Of a stretch of DNA of 12,982 nucleotides, positions 1-6,719 are shown piece after piece. The stretch's first letter is position 1, and each line of letters opens with the position of its first letter. The notes beneath the pieces were generated by a model. The model saw nothing but the letters and a program-made list of their open reading frames with translations. It made no database searches and had not been told where the DNA came from. Origin of the DNA: Nitrospirota bacterium (GTDB lineage: Bacteria; Nitrospirota; RBG-16-64-22; JACRHK01). The position numbers and the translations under genes were made by a program. The DNA is taken from contig JACRHK010000095.1 in the NCBI GenBank assembly GCA_016217625.1, positions 1 to 12,982 of the forward strand. Direction: 5' to 3'.

Positions 1-698
1 AGGCGCCGTATCACCCGTTCGAGCGGGCGATTTTCTTCGAGGGGTGCCTGCCGATTGAAGAGATGGCCGCGCGGGGGAAAGAGACCCTGCGCTTCGGCCC
101 CATGAAACCGGTGGGGCTGCCCGATCCGCGGACGGGGCGAATCCCCCATGCCGTCGTGCAGCTCCGGCAGGACAACGCCGCCGCGAGCCTTTACAACCTG
201 GTCGGCTTCCAGTCGAAGCTCAAATGGCCGGAGCAGCAGCGGGTCTTCCGCCTCATCCCTGGGCTGGAGCGGGCGGAGTTCGTCCGCTACGGGAGCCTGC
301 ACCGGAACACGTATGTCAACGCGCCGATGGCGCTCAAGCCGACGCTTCAATGCAAGAAGCGGGGCGACCTGTTCCTGGCCGGGCAGATCACGGGCGTGGA
401 GGGGTACGTGGAGTCGGCGGCCACGGGGCTGCTGGCCGGCGTGAATGCGGCCCGCCTAGCGGCGGGAGAGTTGCCCTGCACGCCGCCCGCCACGACGGCG
501 CTGGGGGCGATCCTTCGTTATGTCACCACGGCCGACGCCAAGGACTTTCAGCCGATGAACATCAATTTCGGCCTCCTCCCTCCGCTTCCCCAGCCGGTGC
601 GCCACAAGGAGGCCAAGCGCCACAAGATCGTGGAGCGGGCGCGGCGGGCCCTGGAGGATTGGATGGAGGCGGAAGGCGTCTATGCCTATAGCCATTGA
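1..698 (+). CDS. trmFO: TrmFO, folate/FAD-dependent tRNA (uracil-54-C5)-methyltransferase, C-terminal part
   Basis: The enzyme makes m5U54 in the tRNA T-loop, using methylenetetrahydrofolate as carbon donor and reduced FAD. The gene is cut by the left edge: the reading frame is open from base 3, so about 231 C-terminal residues are present and the N-terminal FAD-binding region lies outside. The visible start reads [20 protein letters not shown], and the FEGCLPIE block is a family signature. Its cysteine is probably the equivalent of the second conserved cysteine studied in Bacillus Trm[12 protein letters not shown] follows, and the dinucleotide-binding [20 protein letters not shown] block comes later. 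The gene overlaps xerC by 17 bases, which suggests translational coupling. The trmFO-xerC-hslVU order resembles the Bacillus gid-codVWX cluster. The identification is secure. A separate start at base 63 is not expected. Confidence 0.95.
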   Translation, partial: APYHPFERAIFFEGCLPIEEMAARGKETLRFGPMKPVGLPDPRTGRIPHAVVQLRQDNAAASLYNLVGFQSKLKWPEQQRVFRLIPGLERAEFVRYGSLHRNTYVNAPMALKPTLQCKKRGDLFLAGQITGVEGYVESAATGLLAGVNAARLAAGELPCTPPATTALGAILRYVTTADAKDFQPMNINFGLLPPLPQPVRHKEAKRHKIVERARRALEDWMEAEGVYAYSH

Positions 699-1581
699 GT
701 CGTTCCTGGAGCACCTGCGGGGGGAGCGGCGGGCGTCGCCCCACACACTCCGGGGGTACCAGCGGGACCTGGAGGACTTCCGGGCGTATCTGGAAGGGGC
801 TTGTCCGGGCGCCGCTCCGGAATCGGCGGTCCTCCTGGAGATCCGCGCGTTTGTGGGCCACCTCCATCGGATCGGTCTGCAACGGACCTCCATAGCCCGG
901 AAGCTGGCCACCCTCCGCTCCTTCTACCGTTATTTGAGCCGGGAAGGCGTGCGCGAGGAAAACCCGGCCAGTCTGGTCCCCACGCCGAAGCAGTCCCGGC
1001 AGCTTCCTCGCTTCCTCACGGTGGATGAGGCCTTCCGTCTGGTGACCGCGCCCGAGGGTGATGCTGCGCGCGCCCGCCGGGATCGGGCCATTCTGGAGAT
1101 GCTCTATGGTGCGGGGCTCCGGGTCAGCGAGCTGGCCGGTCTGAACCGGGAGCATCTGAGCCTTGAAGAGGGATCTGTGCGGGTCTGGGGGAAGGGGAAC
1201 AAGGAGCGCATTGTACCCATCGGGCGGAAAGCGAGCGAGGCGCTGGCCCATTATCTGGCCGGCAGTTCGGAGGCGCGCGGGCCTCTCTTCCGAAACCCTT
1301 CGGGCGGACGGCTCACCGACCGGACGATCCGCCGCGTGGTCCACCGGTATGGCCGGCGCGCGCAGCTTCCCCAGGAGGTGCACCCCCATGCCCTCCGGCA
1401 CACGTTCGCCACGCACATGCTGGAGGCGGGGGCCGACCTCAGGGCCATCCAAGAGCTGCTGGGTCACGCTTCCCTGTCCACGACGCAACAATATACGCAC
1501 CTGAACCTGGATCGCCTGATGGCCGTCTACGACGCCGCGCATCCACGGGCGAAGGGGGAGACGATGGAGGATGGAGGATAG
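682..1581 (+). CDS. xerC: Tyrosine recombinase XerC
   Basis: This site-specific recombinase resolves chromosome dimers at dif together with a XerD-like partner and FtsK. It has 299 residues, normal for Xer proteins. The N-terminal core-binding SAM-like domain covers roughly residues 3-90 and the catalytic domain roughly 108-285. The full active-site set is visible: R147 in [10 protein letters not shown]171 in GKGNKER, H236 and R239 in [14 protein letters not shown]262 in [14 protein letters not shown], and the nucleophile Y271. Family members usually end near the HPRA motif (residues 287-290). Here eight more residues (KGETMEDGG after HPRA) are largely encoded by a 7-nt tandem repeat that also supplies the stop codon. 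The start overlaps the end of trmFO. xerC is preferred over xerD because of its place next to trmFO and hslVU, as in codV. Sequence alone separates the two paralogues poorly. Confidence 0.93.
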   Translation: MPIAIESFLEHLRGERRASPHTLRGYQRDLEDFRAYLEGACPGAAPESAVLLEIRAFVGHLHRIGLQRTSIARKLATLRSFYRYLSREGVREENPASLVPTPKQSRQLPRFLTVDEAFRLVTAPEGDAARARRDRAILEMLYGAGLRVSELAGLNREHLSLEEGSVRVWGKGNKERIVPIGRKASEALAHYLAGSSEARGPLFRNPSGGRLTDRTIRRVVHRYGRRAQLPQEVHPHALRHTFATHMLEAGADLRAIQELLGHASLSTTQQYTHLNLDRLMAVYDAAHPRAKGETMEDGG

Positions 1582-1593
1582 AGGATGGAGGAT
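1563..1593 (+). repeat. Heptamer tandem repeat (GATGGAG)4 across the xerC/hslV junction
   Basis: Four consecutive 7-nt units, GATGGAG with one G-to-A change in unit 3, followed by a partial GAT. Unit 3 (1577-1583) carries the xerC stop TAG (1579-1581), units 2-3 give the GGAGG at 1573-1577 that serves as ribosome binding site, and unit 4 carries the hslV ATG (1585-1587). The phase is exact through all four units. This is read directly from the sequence. Confidence 0.9.
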
Positions 1594-2139
1594 CAAAGAC
1601 ACTCAACCTCGCCCTTCCACGCCACGACCATCCTCGCCGTGCGACGCGACGGCCGGGTGGCGCTGGGCGGCGACGGCCAGGTGACCGTGGGCACGACCGT
1701 GATGAAGCACAATGCCCGGAAGATCCGCCGCCTCTATGAGGACCGGATCCTGGCGGGGTTTGCCGGCGCGACGGCCGATGCTTTCACGCTGTTCGAGAAG
1801 TTCGAGGGGAAACTCCAGGAATATCGTGGGAACCTTACCCGGGCCGCCGTGGAGCTGGCCAAGGATTGGCGGACGGACCGGGTGCTCCGCCGCCTGGAGG
1901 CCCTGCTCATCGTGGCCGATGCCGAGCACCTCTTCGTCCTCTCCGGCACCGGCGACGTCATCGAGCCGGAGGAGGGGGTCGCGGCCATCGGCTCGGGTGG
2001 CCCCTATGCCCAGGCGGCGGCCCAGGCGCTGCTTGCCCATACGAGCCTCTCCGCGCGGGAGGTGGTGGAGGAGGCGCTGCGGATCGCGAGCCGGATCTGC
2101 ATTTACACCAATGACCAGATTGTGGTGGAGGAACTGTGA
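1585..2139 (+). CDS. hslV: HslV, proteolytic subunit of the HslUV (ClpQY) protease
   Basis: N-terminal-nucleophile threonine peptidase that forms the double-hexamer core of the cytoplasmic HslUV protease. With 184 residues it has the usual length. The start chosen at 1585 gives a 13-residue propeptide ending in FHA and an exposed T14-T15-I16 (FHATTILAV). T14 is therefore catalytic Thr1 after self-processing. The equivalents of E. coli Asp17 and Lys33 are D30 (GGDGQVT) and K46 (NARKIRRLY). The C-terminus [13 protein letters not shown] matches the family. The propeptide is longer than that of Bacillus ClpQ, and its first residues derive from the 7-nt repeat. A GGAGG lies 7 bases before the ATG. 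hslV is in the same reading frame as xerC, with only the TAG and one more codon between them. The hslU partner follows after about 106 bases. Confidence 0.95.
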   Translation: MEDQRHSTSPFHATTILAVRRDGRVALGGDGQVTVGTTVMKHNARKIRRLYEDRILAGFAGATADAFTLFEKFEGKLQEYRGNLTRAAVELAKDWRTDRVLRRLEALLIVADAEHLFVLSGTGDVIEPEEGVAAIGSGGPYAQAAAQALLAHTSLSAREVVEEALRIASRICIYTNDQIVVEEL

Positions 2140-2143
2140 TTAA

Positions 2144-2234
2144 GCGGAATGCGGAATGCGGAATGCAAAAGGCAGCATGTAAAATGCAAAATGAAAAATT
2201 TGCACTTTGCTCTTTGCAATTTAACTTTTGCCTT
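2144..2234 (+). repeat. Fold-back heptamer array in the hslV-hslU gap (13 x 7 nt)
   Basis: This AT-richer tract starts 4 bases after the hslV stop. It parses into 13 consecutive 7-nt units without a phase break. The first eight units (2144-2199) follow a GCRRAAT-like pattern, the first three being GCGGAAT. The last five (2200-2234) follow a TTGCNNT-like pattern that is broadly the reverse complement of the first set. The transcript could therefore fold back on itself. The unit division is mine, by eye, and the outer limits could shift by one unit. Confidence 0.75.
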
Positions 2235-2245
2235 GAGATCTCAAG
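2232..2245 (+). promoter_or_regulatory. Perfect 14-bp palindrome touching the hslU start codon
   Basis: CTTGAGATCTCAAG is a perfect palindrome that ends at the base before the hslU ATG (2246). No convincing Shine-Dalgarno sequence is visible between the repeat array and the ATG, so the palindrome occupies the place where one should be. It could be an operator, or it could be chance at the end of the repeat array. Function is inferred only from position. Confidence 0.4.
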
Positions 2246-3595
2246 ATGAAGCCGCTGACACCCAGAGAGATTGTCGCGGAGCTGGACAAGTATATCATCG
2301 GCCAAGGCAAGGCGAAGCGGGCCGTTGCCCTCGCCCTTCGCACGCGCTGGCGGCGTCAGCAATTGAGCGAGGACCTCCGGGACGAGGTGCTGCCCAAGAA
2401 TATCATCATGATCGGCCCCACGGGGGTGGGGAAAACCGAGATTGCCCGGCGTCTGGCCCGGCTTGCCCAGGCCCCTTTCATCAAGGTGGAGGCCTCCAAG
2501 TTCACGGAGGTGGGCTATGTGGGGCGCGATGTGGACTCCATCATCCGCGATCTCACGGAGCAGGCCGTCCAACTGGTGAAGACCGAGCAGGAAGATCTCG
2601 TCCGCGAGCGGGCCGAGGAGGCGGCCGAGGAGCGCCTGCTTGACCTCCTCCTGCCGTCCCGGCCCGGCAGGCGGGGAGCGGAACCTGAAGCGCCCTCAGA
2701 AGAGGCGGAGGAAAGCTATCGCCGCTCGCGGGAGAAGTTCAGGCAGCAGCTCCGCGCCGGGAAGCTTGATGCCCGTTACGTGGAGATCGAGGTGCGGGAG
2801 AAGCTGATGCCGCTGGGGGTCATCTCCAACGTGGGGATCGAGGAGCTGGAGATCAATCTCAAGGAGATGCTGGGGAGCTTTCTTCCCGACAAATCCAAGC
2901 GTAAGCGCGTACAGGTAGCCGACGCCCGCAAGCTCCTCGTCCAGGAAGAAGCCGGCAGGATGATCGACATGGACAAGGTCGTCAGGGAGGCCGTCCGCCG
3001 GGTGGAGCAGAGCGGCATCGTCTTCATTGATGAGATAGACAAGGTCGCCGGGAGGGAATCCGGCCACGGGCCGGATGTCTCACGCCAGGGTGTTCAGCGC
3101 GATCTCCTCCCCATCGTGGAGGGGACGACGGTGACGACCAAGCACGGACCGGTCCGCACCGACCACATCCTGTTCATTGCCGCCGGGGCGTTTCATGTGT
3201 CCAAGCCCTCTGATCTCATTCCCGAGATGCAGGGCCGATTCCCCATCCGGGTGGAGCTGGACCCGCTGGGGAAGGAGGAGTTCGTCCGGATCCTCACCGA
3301 GCCCCGCAACGCGCTGACCCTCCAGTACGCGGCGCTCCTGGAGACCGAAGGCGTGAAGATCTCCTTCACCCCCGATGCCGTCGAGGAGATCGCCCGGCTG
3401 GCCGCTCTCGTCAACGAGCGGACGGAGAACATCGGCGCCCGGCGGCTGCACACCGTCATGGAAAAGCTCCTGGAGGAAATCTCCTTCCACGCGCCCGATG
3501 CGCGAGGGACCGACCTGACGATCGACGCTCCCATGGTCCGCAAGACGCTGGAGGAGATCGTCAAGAGCGAGGACTTGAGCAGGTACATTTTGTAA
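2246..3595 (+). CDS. hslU: HslU, ATPase/unfoldase subunit of the HslUV protease
   Basis: AAA+ (Clp/Hsp100) ATPase that unfolds substrates and threads them into HslV, and also opens the HslV active sites by docking its C-terminal tail. It has 449 residues, normal for the family. Visible elements: N-terminal [17 protein letters not shown], Walker A GPTGVGKT at 57-64, the pore loop GYVG at 90-93, an intermediate (I) domain at about 110-240 rich in E and R, Walker B VFIDEID at 259-265, the probable arginine finger in [11 protein letters not shown] (about 328-338), sensor 2 GARR at 397-400, and the C-terminal SRYIL tail that inserts into HslV. The start follows a palindrome with no clear ribosome binding site, so its translation rate may differ from that of hslV. 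All key residues are present, so it should be active. Confidence 0.96.
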   Translation: MKPLTPREIVAELDKYIIGQGKAKRAVALALRTRWRRQQLSEDLRDEVLPKNIIMIGPTGVGKTEIARRLARLAQAPFIKVEASKFTEVGYVGRDVDSIIRDLTEQAVQLVKTEQEDLVRERAEEAAEERLLDLLLPSRPGRRGAEPEAPSEEAEESYRRSREKFRQQLRAGKLDARYVEIEVREKLMPLGVISNVGIEELEINLKEMLGSFLPDKSKRKRVQVADARKLLVQEEAGRMIDMDKVVREAVRRVEQSGIVFIDEIDKVAGRESGHGPDVSRQGVQRDLLPIVEGTTVTTKHGPVRTDHILFIAAGAFHVSKPSDLIPEMQGRFPIRVELDPLGKEEFVRILTEPRNALTLQYAALLETEGVKISFTPDAVEEIARLAALVNERTENIGARRLHTVMEKLLEEISFHAPDARGTDLTIDAPMVRKTLEEIVKSEDLSRYIL

Positions 3596-3684
3596 TGCGA
3601 AATGCGAAATGCGAAATGCGGAATGCGAAACATGGCCGTTTCTTTTTTCCGCACTTCCCATTCAGCATTCAGCATTCCGCATTT
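3594..3684 (+). repeat. Fold-back heptamer array in the hslU-argB gap (13 x 7 nt)
   Basis: This tract begins inside the hslU stop codon TAA (3593-3595). It parses into 13 unbroken 7-nt units: AATGCGR repeated five times with one degenerate unit (3594-3635), a pyrimidine-rich centre (3636-3649), then five units of the reverse-complement type such as AGCATTC and CGCATTT (3650-3684). Left and right arms are complementary, so a long imperfect hairpin can form in DNA or RNA. It ends about 14 bases before the argB start and just ahead of its ribosome binding site. Confidence 0.8.
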
Positions 3685-3698
3685 CCTGAGAGGAGCCC

Positions 3699-4577
3699 AT
3701 GCAGAACCTGATCGGCAAAGCACAGACGCTGATTGACGCCCTGCCCTACATCCGCACCTTCTTCGGCAAGACGGTGGTGATCAAGTACGGGGGGCACGCG
3801 ATGGTGGACGAGGCGCTGAAGGAGGGGTTTGCCCTGGACGTCATTCTCTTAAAATTCGTCGGCGTCAACCCCATCGTCGTCCACGGAGGCGGTCCGCAGA
3901 TCGGGAGGGTCATGGAGCGGATGGGGAAGCGTCCGGAGTTCGTCTCGGGAGTCCGGGTGACGGATCGGGAGACCATGGACATCGTGGAGATGGTCCTGGG
4001 AGGGAAAGTCAACAAGGAGATCGTCACCCTCTTTAACCGCCACGGCGGCCGGGCCGTCGGCCTCACGGGGAAGGATGGGGGGCTCATCCAGGCCAGAAAG
4101 CTCACCCTCAAGCAGCGGGGGCAGCAAGGGGCAAAGGAGGAGGTTGACCTGGGCCAGGTGGGGGACGTGGAGGCGGTGGATCCCCAGATCCTCCGGACGC
4201 TGGAGGCCAGCCGCTTCATTCCCGTCATCGCGCCCGTAGGGGTCGGGCGGCAGGGGGAGACATACAACATCAATGCCGATAAAGTGGCGGGCCATCTCGC
4301 GGCGGCGCTCCGGGCGGAGAAGCTCGTCCTCTTGACCGACGTGAGCGGCGTACTGGACACCAACAAGCAGATCCTCCCCACGCTCACCAGGGCGCAGGCC
4401 AAGCGGCTCATTGCGAAGAAGGTCATCCAGGGCGGGATGATCCCTAAGGTCGAGGCCTGCTTCACGGCCCTGGCGGGAGGCGTGGGCAAGACACACATCA
4501 TCGACGGCCGCATCCCGCATGCGCTCCTGCTCGAGATCTTCACCCGCGAGGGGATCGGGACGGAAATCGTGGCCTAA
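3699..4577 (+). CDS. argB: Acetylglutamate kinase (N-acetyl-L-glutamate 5-kinase)
   Basis: It phosphorylates N-acetylglutamate with ATP, the second step of the acetylated arginine route, in the cytoplasm. The 292 residues match the family, and the amino acid kinase fold motifs are present: K29 in VVIKYGG (equivalent of E. coli K8), HGGGPQI at 62-68, R86 in GVRVTD, NINAD at 190-194 (equivalents of E. coli N158 and D162), and K250 in [10 protein letters not shown] (equivalent of E. coli K217). The extra N-terminal helix (about residues 1-23, [20 protein letters not shown]) is typical of hexameric, arginine-inhibited forms, so feedback control by arginine is likely but inferred. A purine-rich GAGAGGAG site lies just before the ATG. 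No other arginine genes are present, and argB sits where Firmicutes carry codY. Confidence 0.96.
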   Translation: MQNLIGKAQTLIDALPYIRTFFGKTVVIKYGGHAMVDEALKEGFALDVILLKFVGVNPIVVHGGGPQIGRVMERMGKRPEFVSGVRVTDRETMDIVEMVLGGKVNKEIVTLFNRHGGRAVGLTGKDGGLIQARKLTLKQRGQQGAKEEVDLGQVGDVEAVDPQILRTLEASRFIPVIAPVGVGRQGETYNINADKVAGHLAAALRAEKLVLLTDVSGVLDTNKQILPTLTRAQAKRLIAKKVIQGGMIPKVEACFTALAGGVGKTHIIDGRIPHALLLEIFTREGIGTEIVA

Positions 4578-4605
4578 GCACCCCGCGATCCCTTCCCTAT
4601 TTTTT
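4551..4605 (+). terminator. Possible intrinsic terminator at the end of argB
   Basis: GGGATCG (4551-4557, inside the argB end) can pair with CGATCCC (4586-4592). A run of six T follows at 4600-4605 after a 7-base spacer. The loop is long (28 bases) and the T-run is not directly adjacent to the stem, so this is a weak candidate. A second small hairpin, ATTTCA-tttg-TGAAAT, lies at 4611-4626. Confidence 0.35.
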
Positions 4606-4662
4606 GCCTGATTTCATTTGTGAAATGGCCCAGATCTCCTCTTCCGGCGCGGAGTTCTCCCT

Positions 4663-4691
4663 TTGACTTCCCGGGCCGTCGGTGCTATAGT
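4663..4691 (+). promoter_or_regulatory. Sigma-70-type promoter TTGACT-17-TATAGT
   Basis: A -35 box TTGACT (4663-4668) and a -10 box TATAGT (4686-4691) are separated by exactly 17 bases, a near-consensus housekeeping promoter on the + strand. The predicted transcript would begin near 4698, inside the left arm of the palindromic element, and would read into the NTF2-like gene, fbp and the downstream genes. Assignment rests on motif match and spacing only. Confidence 0.7.
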
Positions 4692-4799
4692 AAACCCCGT
4701 TAGAAAGGGCGCGGCTTTGAACCCCGCCCTCAATAAGGAATGAAGATTTCCATTTATACCATCCCCGCCATAAATGGGGGGCTTTCTAACGGGGTAAAC
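4690..4799. repeat. Palindromic element with two inner hairpins (REP/MITE-like or structured leader)
   Basis: The outer arms are 4690-4707 and 4782-4799 and match at 16 of 18 positions, 14 of them contiguous (ACCCCGTTAGAAAG paired with its complement). Between them lie two further hairpins: 4706-4714 with 4722-4730 (8 of 9 pairs) and CCATTTAT (4750-4757) with ATAAATGG (4770-4777), which is perfect. The -10 box of the upstream promoter touches the left arm. It could be a dispersed palindromic repeat or a structured 5' leader of the operon. No known riboswitch motif was recognised. Confidence 0.75.
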
Positions 4800-4830
4800 T
4801 TGTTTCACCACCCATGCTTGGGATCGCACC

Positions 4831-5334
4831 GTGAGGCTCTCGCGCAAGGCCTTGGGAGTGGGAGTCGCCCTCCTTGGGCTGGCCTTCGTCCTTTGGACGT
4901 GGTGGTCAGAGTCGGAAGAGGCGCGGATCCTGCGGGTGGTGGACGAGGGGCGCAGGGGGATAGAAGCGCGGGATCTGGACCGCTGCATGCGACAGGTCTC
5001 CTACCACTATCGCGATGAGTACGGGTTCACCTACCTGACCGCGAAAGCCCTCCTCCAGCGCCTGTTTGAACGGTTTGAGGGGTTCCGGGTTGAAATGGAC
5101 CGTCCTACCGTGACGGTTCAGGGCGAACAGGCGACAGCCTCTCTTCACCTCCGGATCCGGGCCACGATGAGCGGGATGGAGGGGTACTTGCAGGGGTCGG
5201 ATCGGGAGCCTGTCAAGGCCGTTGTTCGTTTGGTCAAGGAGCGTCGCGCGTGGCGGATTGTCGAGGTGAGCGGGCTGGACCTTACTCTTGGATCCTTGAG
5301 TGACAACAACTTTCTCCGCGAGAGGGCAACCTGA
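4831..5334 (+). CDS. Membrane-anchored NTF2/SnoaL-like protein of unknown function
   Basis: Not recognised as a named gene. The 167-residue product starts at a GTG, with no strong ribosome site (only TTGGGA upstream). Residues 1-7 are basic, 8-25 (GVGVALLGLAFVLWTWW) form one hydrophobic segment without a clear cleavage site, and the remainder is soluble, probably outside the membrane. The soluble part opens with a helical stretch ARILRVVDEGRRGIEARDLDRCM, then a second helix and three or more beta strands (VEMDRPTVTVQGEQATASLHLRI, VKAVVRLVKERRAWRIVEVSGLDL). This order is what NTF2/SnoaL-like folds look like, but the assignment is by pattern only. It lies 24 bases before fbp and is probably the first gene of that operon, after the promoter and palindromic leader. 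Confidence 0.75.
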   Translation: MRLSRKALGVGVALLGLAFVLWTWWSESEEARILRVVDEGRRGIEARDLDRCMRQVSYHYRDEYGFTYLTAKALLQRLFERFEGFRVEMDRPTVTVQGEQATASLHLRIRATMSGMEGYLQGSDREPVKAVVRLVKERRAWRIVEVSGLDLTLGSLSDNNFLRERAT

Positions 5335-5358
5335 TCCCATAGCAAAGGAGATGATGTC

Positions 5359-6498
5359 ATGTCCGACGGAAAGATCACGCTGAGCGTCATTAAAGCCGAT
5401 GTGGGTGGGTACGTGGGGCATAGCAGCCTGCCCGACGAGTTGATGGAAACCGCGCGGGAGCACCTGGGCCAGGCGGCCAAGCGGGGGCTTCTCATCGATT
5501 TCCGCGTCATGCGGTGCGGGGACGACCTGGAGTTCATCATGACCCACCGGAAGGGGACGGAGGCCGAGGCGGTCCACAAGCTCGCCTGGGACACATTTCT
5601 TGCGTGCACCGACGTGGCGAAGAAGATGAAGCTCTACGGCGCGGGGCAGGACCTGCTCTCCGACGCCTTCAGCGGCAACATCAAAGGCATGGGCCCCGGC
5701 GTGGCCGAGATGGAGTTCACGGAGCGCAAGAGCGAGCCCGTTATCGTCTTCATGGCCGACAAGACCTCGCCCGGCGCCTGGAACCTCCCTCTCTTTAAGA
5801 TGTTCGGCGACCCCTTTAACACGGCAGGCCTGGTCATAGACCCCAACATGTGCGATGGGTTCCAGTTCGAAGTCCTGGACATCCATGAGAACAAGAAGAT
5901 CACGCTCGCCTGCCCTTCGGAGATGTACGAGATCCTGGCGTTCATCGGGACGACGGGGCGCTATATGATCAAGGCCATCTACCGGACAAAGGACGGGGAG
6001 ATCGGGGCCGTTCCTTCGACTCAGAAGCTCTCGCTCATCGCGGGGGCTTACGTGGGGAAGGACGATCCGGTGCTCGTTGTCCGTTGCCAGTCGGGCTTCC
6101 CCGCTGTCGGAGAAGTGCTTGAGCCGTTCGCCTTCCCGCACCTGGTAGAGGGCTGGATGCGCGGCTCCCACCACGGCCCGTTGATGCCTACATCTTTTGC
6201 CCAGGCCACGCCAAGCCGGTTCGACGGGCCGCCAAGGGTCATCGCCGCCGGGTTCCAGATCGCGGAGGGCCGACTGATCGGCCCCAGGGACATGTTCGAT
6301 GACCTCGCCTTCGACGAGGCGCGGCGCCAGGCCAATGTCATCGCCGACTACATGCGCAGACACGGCCCCTTCCAGCCGCACCGCCTCCCGATGGAGGACA
6401 TGGAGTATACGACCATGCCCAAGATCATGAAGCGGCTGGAGGCGCGGTTTGTCCAGGAGGCGGAGCCGAGCCCCTTCGCGCATACGGAAAAGGTGTGA
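5359..6498 (+). CDS. fbp: Bifunctional fructose-1,6-bisphosphate aldolase/phosphatase (class V FBPase)
   Basis: This single enzyme joins triose phosphates to fructose 1,6-bisphosphate and then removes the 1-phosphate. It drives gluconeogenesis one way and is typical of archaea and deep-branching bacteria. The 379 residues match the family. Metal and substrate residues line up with the Sulfolobus enzyme at an offset of 2-3: D14 (IKADVGG), H21 (GHSSL), D55-D56 (CGDDLEF), Q97 (YGAGQDLL), D134 (MADKTSPG) and D235-D236. The aldolase pair Y231 and Schiff-base K234 lies in AYVGKDDPV. Both activities should therefore be intact. GGAG (5347-5350) is 8 bases before the ATG. The stop overlaps the start of the next small gene by one base. 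The neighbours do not belong to glycolysis. Transfer from archaea or inheritance in an early lineage cannot be decided here. Confidence 0.96.
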   Translation: MSDGKITLSVIKADVGGYVGHSSLPDELMETAREHLGQAAKRGLLIDFRVMRCGDDLEFIMTHRKGTEAEAVHKLAWDTFLACTDVAKKMKLYGAGQDLLSDAFSGNIKGMGPGVAEMEFTERKSEPVIVFMADKTSPGAWNLPLFKMFGDPFNTAGLVIDPNMCDGFQFEVLDIHENKKITLACPSEMYEILAFIGTTGRYMIKAIYRTKDGEIGAVPSTQKLSLIAGAYVGKDDPVLVVRCQSGFPAVGEVLEPFAFPHLVEGWMRGSHHGPLMPTSFAQATPSRFDGPPRVIAAGFQIAEGRLIGPRDMFDDLAFDEARRQANVIADYMRRHGPFQPHRLPMEDMEYTTMPKIMKRLEARFVQEAEPSPFAHTEKV

Positions 6499-6710
6499 TG
6501 AAGTCGCTGGTTGAGCTGGAGGAGCGGATCAAGATCCTGGAGCAGGGCCTCCAGCTCACGGGGGAGGAGGCGCAGTCCCGTGAGCAAACCCTGCTGCGCG
6601 AGGTCCATGATCTTAAGATGCAGATACGCACACTCCAAATCTACCTTGCGCGCAAGGACCCGGACTTCAATAAGCAGTACGCCGAGATCGTAAAGAAGAC
6701 CAAGTCGTAG
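6498..6710 (+). CDS. Small coiled-coil protein, unknown function
   Basis: Not recognised. The ATG at 6498 shares its A with the fbp stop TGA (6496-6498), a classic coupled TGATG junction, so a 70-residue product is preferred over a start at the upstream GTG (6495). The sequence is almost wholly helical and charged. Leucine and isoleucine fall at heptad-like spacing through residues 4-50 (LVELEERIKILEQGLQL, then LLREVHDLKMQIRTLQIYLARK), and the tail is basic (IVKKTKS). There is no cysteine, signal peptide or membrane segment. It is probably a cytoplasmic coiled-coil oligomer or adaptor. Tight coupling to fbp suggests a linked role, but nothing in the sequence names it. The next gene starts 9 bases after its stop. 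Confidence 0.75.
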   Translation: MKSLVELEERIKILEQGLQLTGEEAQSREQTLLREVHDLKMQIRTLQIYLARKDPDFNKQYAEIVKKTKS

Positions 6711-6719
6711 GAACCTCTC

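Noticed and set aside
2149..2643. A 164-codon frame starting in the hslV-hslU gap
   Set aside because: It begins inside the heptamer array and then runs out of frame through hslU. It has no ribosome site or motifs.
4906..6483. A 525-codon open frame on the - strand across the NTF2-like and fbp genes
   Set aside because: It lies opposite two well-identified genes, has no recognisable motifs, and is the expected antisense shadow of GC-rich coding DNA.
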